Of a stretch of 5,358 bases of DNA, positions 1 to 4,780 are shown piece after piece. Under the pieces are notes generated by a model. The model was given only the letters and a program-made list of their open reading frames with translations. It had not been told where the DNA came from and made no database searches. Made by a program: the position numbers and the translations under genes. Numbering within the stretch: position 1 is the first letter of the stretch; each line of letters opens with the position of its first letter. The stretch comes from Dysgonamonadaceae bacterium (GTDB taxonomy: Bacteria; Bacteroidota; Bacteroidia; Bacteroidales; Azobacteroidaceae), in NCBI GenBank assembly GCA_031260235.1, contig JAIRKG010000058.1:1-5358 (forward strand), given 5' to 3'.

Positions 1-195
1 TGGATGTATCTATATCAAAACGGGTTATCCCATGTTAAAATAGCTGCGATGTTTGGCAGGGGGCGGTCAACTGTTACCTGTGGAATCAGAACGGCAAAAA
101 ACCTGATTTCTACAAAGGAAGAATGGGCTTTGTTCTGCTACGGAAAATTAAACATTAAATCGCAGGAAACCAAACACATTCGCCAACTGGTATAG
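1..195 (+). CDS. DnaA domain IV-like helix-turn-helix protein (5' end outside window)
   Basis: The frame is open from base 1 and ends at a TAG at 193-195; the first in-window ATG (position 4) lies inside the domain, so the true start is probably upstream. The visible residues begin WMYLYQNGLSHVKIAAMFG, followed by GRGRSTVTCGIRTAKNLI. This follows the pattern of the C-terminal DNA-binding domain of the initiator DnaA, in which an AMYL-type helix precedes a GLS-x-x-x-I-x-x-x-F-G turn and a recognition helix with (R/H)STV. The match covers only the helix-turn-helix; no AAA+ ATPase part is visible. I infer a small DNA-binding protein acting in phage replication or in control of the virion genes that follow. 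A terminase small subunit is another possibility, because those also carry helix-turn-helix folds, but no large subunit follows. The family call is by eye. Confidence 0.6.
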   Translation, partial: WMYLYQNGLSHVKIAAMFGRGRSTVTCGIRTAKNLISTKEEWALFCYGKLNIKSQETKHIRQLV

Positions 196-209
196 AATAT
201 TCTGTGAAA

Positions 210-287
210 AGGGAATTCCCTGATTATTCCCTATATTTTTCATAAGTCGCTAATACATAGCGCCTTTTTTGTTTTTCAAAATTCCCT
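210..287. promoter_or_regulatory. Cluster of ATTCCCT/AGGGAAT boxes, possible operator
   Basis: ATTCCCT occurs at 215-221, 226-232 and 281-287, and in the opposite orientation (AGGGAAT) at 210-216. The first two direct copies are 11 bp apart and the third is 55 bp further, a multiple of 11, so all would face the same side of the helix. A weaker GGGAAA lies at 313-318. The copy at 224-232 (TTATTCCCT) matches the DnaA-box pattern TTATNCACA at 7 of 9 positions, which is not a convincing box. The arrangement suggests binding sites for a regulator, possibly the neighbouring helix-turn-helix protein. This is inference from spacing only. Confidence 0.35.
248..276 (+). terminator. Possible intrinsic terminator after the helix-turn-helix gene
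   Basis: CGCTA (248-252) pairs with TAGCG (258-262) around a 5-base loop, and is followed after CC by TTTTTTG and another T run to 276. It lies 53 bp after the stop of the upstream gene on the same strand. The stem is only 5 bp, so termination would be weak, and the call is tentative. Confidence 0.35.
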
Positions 288-393
288 TTTCTATTAAAAA
301 AGACATTTTTTCGGGAAAGGACATCGTTTTTTTAATATCAACACCCATATTTTTATTTTAAATGCCGTTTTTTTGCAGAAAAATCGACAATTT

Positions 394-1341
394 ATGACTT
401 TAAAGGAATTAAAATCAATTTGCGAGTTATGGGAAACGTTGATTGAGCAGCGGGCTGAAATCGACAATTTACCTGAAAGCGAACGCGCCGACCTTAGTTT
501 AAAGATTGAAGATTACGAAAGATTGTTCGGCAATATTACCAATTTGAAAAAACAAATTAAAAAGATAGAAATGAAGACTGACGAAAAAAATGTATCAGTA
601 GAGCAAAAGCCAAGAGGCAGGGCGGCCGCTCTGGCAGCCTACAGGGCAGCCAATCCCGATTTGCAGGACGAGCCGGATGAGGATACGCTGCATGATTTTC
701 ACGGCTCCCGTTATGCGGAGTTGGAAGAAAAGTACGGTAAACTGAATGAGCCCAACACGCGCATGGCAGAAGCAGTAGCGAAAGACCCGCGTTTAGCCGC
801 CAGTTTTTCGATGCTTGTTGATGAAAAAAATCCTAAATCGTTACCTTATGCCATAGGGAGTATTTACGGTAAAGAATGGCTTGATGGCGATTTAGACGAA
901 TTTGAAGCCGGTTATCAGGAAAACTTGAAACGGCTTGCCGAAAGTAAAAAACTGCAGGAAAAGGCGCAGGAAAACATCAAAGAGTATGAAGCGACAATGA
1001 TGCAGTATGTAAAAGACAATGAACTGACGGAAGATCAGGCGTCCGAAATTCACAACGGCATTATGCAGCTTGCGGACAATTTGCTTATGGGTATTATTCC
1101 TGTCGAACTGATAGATTTGGTTCGCAAGGGATTGAACTACGAAAAGGATGTACAAGAAGCCGCCGATACCGGATTTGTGGAAGGAAAAAACGAAGCAGTC
1201 AATGCGAAGTTGAAAAAACCGGATGCCACGTCTTTACCTGATTTGGGAAATGGTAGCGGCGCGGGTAAAAACCGACCGAGACAACACAGGGGCGGCTTGC
1301 AAATCCCCGGTAAATCACACTACGATGAATGGGATGATTAA
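394..1341 (+). CDS. Scaffold-like virion assembly protein
   Basis: This 315-residue acidic, glutamate- and lysine-rich protein lies directly before the capsid gene, where phages usually encode the scaffold. Scaffolds guide capsid assembly and leave the head before or during packaging. Counting from the internal ATG at 571, a basic and alanine-rich start (PRGRAAALAAYRAANPD) precedes an acidic stretch, a helical middle (about 105-145, likely coiled coil), a segment with LTEDQASEI and LLMGIIPVELIDLVRKGLNY (about 150-190), and a flexible basic tail rich in G, P, K and R (about 215-250). This order resembles scaffold-like proteins of Bacteroides prophages. Three in-frame starts exist: TTG 373, ATG 394 and ATG 571. 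I chose 394 because codons between 394 and 570 look coding; 571 has the most typical A-rich leader and would give 256 residues. No protease motif is visible. Confidence 0.7.
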   Translation: MTLKELKSICELWETLIEQRAEIDNLPESERADLSLKIEDYERLFGNITNLKKQIKKIEMKTDEKNVSVEQKPRGRAAALAAYRAANPDLQDEPDEDTLHDFHGSRYAELEEKYGKLNEPNTRMAEAVAKDPRLAASFSMLVDEKNPKSLPYAIGSIYGKEWLDGDLDEFEAGYQENLKRLAESKKLQEKAQENIKEYEATMMQYVKDNELTEDQASEIHNGIMQLADNLLMGIIPVELIDLVRKGLNYEKDVQEAADTGFVEGKNEAVNAKLKKPDATSLPDLGNGSGAGKNRPRQHRGGLQIPGKSHYDEWDD

Positions 1342-1350
1342 CAATGAGTA

Positions 1351-1385
1351 AACAACAAACAACAAACAACAAATAACAAATAAAT
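1351..1385 (+). promoter_or_regulatory. G-free A-rich leader of 7-bp repeats before the capsid gene
   Basis: Five heptamers follow one another: AACAACA three times, then AATAACA, then AATAAAT. The tract has no G and ends five bases before the capsid ATG. There is no Shine-Dalgarno sequence. Unstructured A-rich leaders are known to favour translation in Bacteroidota, so this probably acts as the ribosome landing site for a highly expressed gene. Confidence 0.55.
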
Positions 1386-1386
1386 T

Positions 1387-1410
1387 AAAATGAAAATGAA
1401 AATGAAAATG
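1387..1410 (+). repeat. Four tandem AAAATG hexamers spanning the capsid start
   Basis: AAAATG is repeated four times exactly, giving in-frame ATG codons at 1390, 1396, 1402 and 1408 (protein start MKMKMKMKR). Copy-number change by slippage would add or remove Met-Lys pairs without breaking the frame. Any of the four ATGs could be the real start; the differences are trivial for the product. Confidence 0.85.
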
Positions 1411-2784
1411 AAAAGGACAGTTGAATTCTTAAAAGAACACGGATTAGTTATGTTAGCAATCACGCTGTTGTGTTCTTTGTTTGGCATCTGCGACGCCGGA
1501 GCTATGACGGCAGATGTGGTATCCATGGGTGAAGGCGGGGTTGGAGCTACCAACCAAATCAGCACCAGTCAGTTTACGAATGAAGCTTCGGAAGACTTAA
1601 ATCTTCCCGATGTTCAAAGAAAGGTTGTCAAGATTAATGCGGGTGCGTCTCCGCTAACGCAGTTTTCTTTTTACGCTCTCAAAGAGAAAGCAACCTCTAT
1701 GGTTCAGGAACTTTATCTGGTCGATATTTTGCCGGACAGTACTACCCTGAAAGCGGCTTATGTGGAGCCGAACACAAACGGCGTTGAAACCGTTACGCTT
1801 GACACGAATAACAACGGCATTTTCTCGGCTAAGGAAACAATCATCTTTCCTTTGGTAAAAGGATATAACGAAACCGGAGAAGTGCAAACAGAACATTTCT
1901 TTATGGGATATATCCTGAAGAAAACGGATGAAGGCAAACTGATAGTAAAAGCGGTTAACGGAAAAAAAATCGGCGCAACAAACGACTCTGTTCCTTCATT
2001 GGAGGCAAATACCAAGATATTGCGTTGCGGACGTGCGCACAATGAAATTGATATGGGTACGGAGCCTTACGCGCTTGTGCCGACTAAGGAAACCCAATAT
2101 TTACAGAAATTCCGCTGTCAGGTAGAAGAAAGCACTCTTGAGAAAATCGCCAAAAAGGAAGCCGACTGGAAATTTTCGGATAAGGAAAGGGCGGCTGTCG
2201 ATGATATGAAAAGAGGTATGAGTAAAAGTTACCTGCTTGGCGTGAAAAATAAAATATATGACGAAAAAAGACTTGAAGTTTACACTACTGAAGGTGTTTA
2301 CTGGCAGGCGGGGAAAGAATTTTTGTATGGCGCCAACGCCGAAAGAGTGTTTACATACGAAGAACTGATACGCCTAACCGAAATGGCATTTACGGGCGGG
2401 AATGGAAACAAGAATAAATATTTCTTAGTCGGTTCAGGCTTGATGACCAATCTTTCGTTAATCAAAGATGCACAGAATTTCAAACTGGCAAAAAGCACAC
2501 ATGTCAAGTACGGTATTACTTTCAAAGAAATCGAAACGAACTTTGGAAATCTTTACGTAGTCCATGATGAAACATTTGACCGCATGGATATGCGAGAAAA
2601 CGGATTTATTTTTGATCCGTCGTTGTTGCGTAAACACTCCATAGTTGATATGGCAGTAAAAGATTTTGACTTGCGCGAATCTGCACAGCGTGATGTAGAT
2701 GCCCGTTCCATTACGGATATCTCCTGTCTGTGGCTTCAAAACAGACTTGCACACATTAGGGTTGCAAAATATAACGCTGCTTAA
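1390..2784 (+). CDS. Major capsid protein, SU10-like family
   Basis: The 464-residue product builds the icosahedral head shell. The region from about 225 to 460 matches my memory of the SU10-like (formerly DUF5309) capsid family of Bacteroides prophages, which is HK97-fold: TEPYALVPTKETQYLQKF (225-241), EESTLEKIAKKEADWKFSD (246-264), RGMSKSYLLGVKNKIYD (275-291), YWQAGKEF (304-311), AFTGGNGNKNKYFLVGSG (333-350), YGITFKEIETNFGNLYVVHD (374-393), and a C-terminus with DISCLWLQNRLAHIRV. It follows the scaffold-like gene and leads a close-packed virion block. The N-terminus looks like a signal peptide: lysine-rich residues 2-15, hydrophobic 19-33, and an A-x-A site at 36-38. An alternative start at ATG 1504 (M39) would remove that segment. 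An A8 run at 1962-1969 sits in the gene. The family call is firm, the start less so. Confidence 0.85.
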   Translation: MKMKMKMKRTVEFLKEHGLVMLAITLLCSLFGICDAGAMTADVVSMGEGGVGATNQISTSQFTNEASEDLNLPDVQRKVVKINAGASPLTQFSFYALKEKATSMVQELYLVDILPDSTTLKAAYVEPNTNGVETVTLDTNNNGIFSAKETIIFPLVKGYNETGEVQTEHFFMGYILKKTDEGKLIVKAVNGKKIGATNDSVPSLEANTKILRCGRAHNEIDMGTEPYALVPTKETQYLQKFRCQVEESTLEKIAKKEADWKFSDKERAAVDDMKRGMSKSYLLGVKNKIYDEKRLEVYTTEGVYWQAGKEFLYGANAERVFTYEELIRLTEMAFTGGNGNKNKYFLVGSGLMTNLSLIKDAQNFKLAKSTHVKYGITFKEIETNFGNLYVVHDETFDRMDMRENGFIFDPSLLRKHSIVDMAVKDFDLRESAQRDVDARSITDISCLWLQNRLAHIRVAKYNAA

Positions 2785-2790
2785 TTCAAT

Positions 2791-3174
2791 ATGATTAAGA
2801 GATACAGGACAACAACACATCTTGCACTTCCCGTCTATGTGGACGGGAAGTTAAATTATGCCGTTTTCTCGGAAGAAGATTACGGTATTTCGGTAACAGA
2901 TGAAAAAATGCAGAAGGCAATTGAGGATACCCCGTATTTCAAAAACGGCAAAATTAAACTTTTTGAAGAGATTGGAGAAGAGGAACATCCGAAAGCCGCG
3001 TCTCAGAAATACATTGAATTTCCCGAAGTAACGCAAATACAGCAAGCCGTTGATATATTGAAAGGCGAGCCTTTCAATATACCGCATCAGTCATTGAGAA
3101 ATCCCGACCATGTAAAGAAACATGCGGATGCTAACGGTGTGAAGTTTCCGAATTTGAAAATTATTGACGGGTAA
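2791..3174 (+). CDS. Small protein following the capsid gene, function unknown
   Basis: I do not recognise a named family for this 127-residue protein. The N-terminal half (1-60) looks beta-rich, with THLALPVYVDGKLNYAVF followed by a helix and KNGKIKLFEE. A glutamate-rich linker (60-68) leads to a helical C-terminal half with VTQIQQAVDILKGE (80-93) and a closing HADANGVKFPNLKI (111-124). This two-part layout, a beta domain then a small helical domain ending in a GV-x-FPNL motif, resembles small proteins that follow the capsid gene in Bacteroides prophages. Six bases separate it from the capsid stop, so it is surely co-transcribed, and a head-completion or decoration role is plausible but unproven. 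A 10-bp perfect hairpin lies in its early coding region. Confidence 0.75.
   Translation: MIKRYRTTTHLALPVYVDGKLNYAVFSEEDYGISVTDEKMQKAIEDTPYFKNGKIKLFEEIGEEEHPKAASQKYIEFPEVTQIQQAVDILKGEPFNIPHQSLRNPDHVKKHADANGVKFPNLKIIDG
2826..2851 (+). other. 10-bp perfect stem-loop early in the post-capsid gene
   Basis: ACTTCCCGTC (2826-2835) is the exact reverse complement of GACGGGAAGT (2842-2851), with a 6-base loop TATGTG. It begins 35 bases after the start codon at 2791 and 42 bases after the capsid stop. No T run follows (TAAATTATG), so it is not an ordinary terminator. It may stabilise the capsid end of the mRNA or slow translation of the next gene, or simply reflect the beta-hairpin peptide it encodes. 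Confidence 0.6.
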
Positions 3175-3204
3175 ACAGGATATATTCTCCGCCCACTCAT
3201 CAAA

Positions 3205-3906
3205 ATGACAAAGATTGAATATATAAACCGCGTAATGCAAATAATGGACAATGTATCCCTGACAGATACTTTTGGCAATTTCATGATAGGGGCGGATACG
3301 GCAAATGTTGACAAGCATATAGAGGATAGTTTTGTGGATGCATGGCGGCGGTGTGTAAAAGTGATGCCGCGCACGTGGTTTAAACAAGAGTCTTTTGCCG
3401 GAAATCAGATAGTTCCGGATTTACCGGCAGGTACGGGTTATGTTGAATTGCCTGCGAATTTTTATCTTCTTTCTAAATTTAAGATGAACGGATGGGCAAA
3501 AGCTGTTTATGAGGTTTCTGTCGAGAATGAACGGACGGCTTCTTTACAGTCCAATGAATATACACGGGGAAGCACTATGCGTCCTGCCTGTACTATTTCA
3601 AGCAGGTATGTGCAAGCATCTGTGATACAGACGCTCAATTACTATTCTTTACCCAAAGGACTTACGGGACACACGATAGAAGAGGCGATTTATATACCGG
3701 TAGCAGGGTCGTTGAAAGACCTTAGTGACAATAGCGAACTATGTATAAGCGACAAGGTAGCCGAACCGCTCGCCTATTTTTCGGCAAGCACGGTATTTAC
3801 CATACTTCAGAAACCGGAAATTGCGGCGGCGCTTGACCAAAGAGCCGCCGAAATGTTTCCGGGATTGCAGTCGGTCAGTGGTAATAGTATAACAGTTAAA
3901 CAATAA
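3205..3906 (+). CDS. Probable head-tail adaptor (neck) protein
   Basis: The 233-residue product has the layout of phage adaptor proteins that dock under the portal ring and link head to tail. The N-terminal part is helical (IEYINRVMQIMDNV and VDKHIEDSFVDAWRRCVKVMPRTWF, residues 4-59). A beta region follows with GTGYVELPANFYLLSKFKMN (76-95), a typical LP-x-(D/N)F-type segment, then NEYTRGSTMRPACTISS (117-133). The C-terminus is a long helix, EPLAYFSASTVFTILQ to AAALDQRAAEMF (187-218). I recall similar arrangements after the capsid gene in Bacteroides prophages, and loosely in the adaptor families grouped with T7 gp11. No enzyme motif is seen. The start at 3205 has a CATCAAA leader with no Shine-Dalgarno sequence; it lies 30 bp after the previous stop. 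The role is inferred from fold pattern and position. Confidence 0.6.
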   Translation: MTKIEYINRVMQIMDNVSLTDTFGNFMIGADTANVDKHIEDSFVDAWRRCVKVMPRTWFKQESFAGNQIVPDLPAGTGYVELPANFYLLSKFKMNGWAKAVYEVSVENERTASLQSNEYTRGSTMRPACTISSRYVQASVIQTLNYYSLPKGLTGHTIEEAIYIPVAGSLKDLSDNSELCISDKVAEPLAYFSASTVFTILQKPEIAAALDQRAAEMFPGLQSVSGNSITVKQ

Positions 3907-3911
3907 TTATT

Positions 3912-4361
3912 ATGGTTTTGCATTGGAAAAACAACGTTTCGATAGACAGCGCGAATCTTTTGAAACAAATCCCGGCGTTTCGCTATCTGAAAGAGCCGGT
4001 AAATAGCGCATCCGAACTGTATTCTAAATATCCGGAAGGGGCAGAACAGGGGGCTTTTGTTCTTGTCATGAATCAAAACATGTTTTACATGTATAACGCT
4101 AAAAGGCGGGTATGGGTGGAGATTTTAGAGGGGATTTCAACGGAAAATGTCGACAATATAATTGCAACAGCCATCGAAGATAAGCTTACGGAATATGACT
4201 TGCCTGCAAAAGCAACGACAGCAATCGAAGATAAGCTTGCGGAAGCCGTCGAGGATAAACTTGCGGAAATGGGCGTTGAGGTGAGTATTACGGTAAGCGC
4301 CTATAATGCGCTCACGTCGGAAAAACAGCAGGAACGGAATTATGTAGTTGTTCCGGGTTAA
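3912..4361 (+). CDS. Small virion-associated protein with AIEDKLAE repeats
   Basis: This 149-residue protein has three visible parts. Residues 30-70 (ASELYSKYPEGAEQGAFVLV, then QNMFYMYNAKRRVWVEI) match a short beta module seen in phage fibre and appendage proteins, in which a display-like FYxYN...W strand pair ends the module. Residues 87-119 hold three copies of A(I/V)EDKL(A/T)E, probably a helical oligomerisation stalk. Residues 130-147 are AYNALTSEKQQERNYVVV, which resembles short YDALxxxDxNTxYxI motifs in fibre proteins and recurs almost unchanged at the end of the next gene. The start is 5 bp after the previous stop. Its final TAA overlaps a downstream ATG (TAATG) that opens a different, probably non-coding frame. 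A fibre or baseplate role is inferred; the exact function is unknown. Confidence 0.7.
   Translation: MVLHWKNNVSIDSANLLKQIPAFRYLKEPVNSASELYSKYPEGAEQGAFVLVMNQNMFYMYNAKRRVWVEILEGISTENVDNIIATAIEDKLTEYDLPAKATTAIEDKLAEAVEDKLAEMGVEVSITVSAYNALTSEKQQERNYVVVPG
4170..4268 (+). repeat. Three-copy AIEDKLAE-coding repeat
   Basis: Eight-codon copies at 4170-4193, 4221-4244 and 4245-4268 encode AIEDKLTE, AIEDKLAE and AVEDKLAE. Copies two and three are directly adjacent, and the first is separated by nine codons. The copies are close at DNA level, mainly differing at third positions, which suggests expansion by duplication. Confidence 0.8.
4298..4348 (+). repeat. 51-bp direct repeat, copy 1 (end of 3912-4361 gene)
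   Basis: This is 48/51 identical to 4682-4732, exactly 384 bp downstream, and in the same codon phase. The differences are at 4317, 4323 and 4335, each a first codon position, changing Ser to Pro, Lys to Glu and Arg to Trp. No synonymous difference occurs inside the 51 bp. Confidence 0.9.
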
Positions 4362-4385
4362 TGGCTTATTTCGCAGATAATACAG

Positions 4386-4739
4386 ATGACAACAACAAAA
4401 ATATACAAACTGCCGAACAAAATGTTTCATCTTCAAATATACGATGGAGAAACATTGATACGCGACGTGACTTGCCCTGCTGTAATGAGAGCAGTATCAA
4501 ACAACAGTACAAATATCGTTTCGATATACAGCGATATCAGAGAATTTTCCACTGTCTCGGCGAAAGCGACCGACATGGAAATAGACGGCGTCCTGCAAAC
4601 TGATTCCGAAGCGGTAGTCAACACGCTGAACAGGTTTATCGGCACGTGCTTAGACGCAGGGGAAGTTTACATCACAGAGGACGCCTATAATGCGCTCACG
4701 CCGGAAGAACAGCAGGAATGGAATTATGTAGTAATATAG
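4386..4739 (+). CDS. Small protein sharing its C-terminal motif with the preceding gene
   Basis: The 117-residue product begins MTTTKIYKLPNKMFHLQIYD and looks mostly beta-rich through residue 60, then has a helix (VVNTLNRFIGTCLDAG, 77-92). It ends with AYNALTPEEQQEWNYVVI (100-117), nearly the same as the end of the preceding gene at both protein and DNA level. I do not recognise the N-terminal 95 residues. Its place between two fibre-like genes suggests a tail or fibre-associated part. I chose ATG 4386, 24 bp after the previous stop; the other frame beginning at 4361 is rejected because it gives an arginine-rich, low-complexity peptide. The start has no Shine-Dalgarno sequence. Confidence 0.75.
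   Translation: MTTTKIYKLPNKMFHLQIYDGETLIRDVTCPAVMRAVSNNSTNIVSIYSDIREFSTVSAKATDMEIDGVLQTDSEAVVNTLNRFIGTCLDAGEVYITEDAYNALTPEEQQEWNYVVI
4682..4732 (+). repeat. 51-bp direct repeat, copy 2 (end of 4386-4739 gene)
   Basis: This is the partner of 4298-4348 and ends seven bases before the end of the gene's TAG. It encodes the conserved AYNALTPEEQQEWNYVV ending. The two genes show no similar DNA identity upstream of this tract, so the tract is a shared ending rather than a whole-gene duplication. Confidence 0.9.
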
Positions 4740-4780
4740 TCAATTAAATAAATAAACAATAACTTTTATAATTAAACAAA
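4740..4780 (+). promoter_or_regulatory. A/T-rich leader of the fibre gene
   Basis: The 41-bp gap is almost all A and T with no G, ending in AATTAAACAAA just before the ATG. It resembles the capsid leader and fits Shine-Dalgarno-independent initiation in Bacteroidota. No clear promoter is visible. Confidence 0.5.

Larger units (their letters stand above)
206..291. repeat. 12-bp perfect inverted repeat, 62-bp spacer
   Basis: GAAAAGGGAATT at 206-217 is the exact reverse complement of AATTCCCTTTTC at 280-291. The left arm contains most of a 10-bp palindrome, GGGAATTCCC (211-220). The putative terminator hairpin (248-262) lies inside the spacer, so the whole could fold as a long stem with an inner hairpin, or act as paired protein-binding sites. 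Confidence 0.7.
196..393. other. AT-rich intergenic region between helix-turn-helix gene and virion genes
   Basis: This is the largest non-coding gap in the window (198 bp), with long T and A runs. It holds the inverted repeat, repeated boxes and hairpin listed separately. A promoter for the virion operon would be expected here, but I could not find a convincing Bacteroidota promoter (TTTG near -33 and TAnnTTTG near -7). A tiny 11-codon ORF (362-397) ends in an ATGA overlap with the start at 394; it is probably chance. Confidence 0.7.

Noticed and set aside
362..397. 11-codon ORF (MPFFCRKIDNL) ending in ATGA at the scaffold start
   Set aside because: It is too short and low in complexity to support as a gene. 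The ATGA overlap could allow coupling, but nothing else backs it.
1338..1565. Minus-strand ORF of 75 residues with a hydrophobic, membrane-like stretch
   Set aside because: The hydrophobic run is the complement of the AAAATG repeats and A-rich leader. It lies opposite the well-supported capsid gene.
1962..1969. A8 run forming an A_AAA_AAA slippery site inside the capsid gene
   Set aside because: The -1 frame stops after about 27 codons near 2043 with no recognisable product, and capsid genes do not normally use a frameshift here. A similar A run at 4786-4792 near the fibre start is equally unremarkable.
3398..3418. CCGGAA/TTCCGG inverted repeat with a 9-base loop in the adaptor gene
   Set aside because: A 6-bp stem inside coding sequence is expected by chance, with no T run or positional reason to think it functional.
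4361..4603. 80-residue ORF whose ATG overlaps the previous stop (TAATG)
   Set aside because: It overlaps 218 bp of the 4386-4739 gene in another frame. That gene carries the shared C-terminal motif in frame, while this ORF turns into an arginine- and asparagine-rich peptide with no recognisable pattern.
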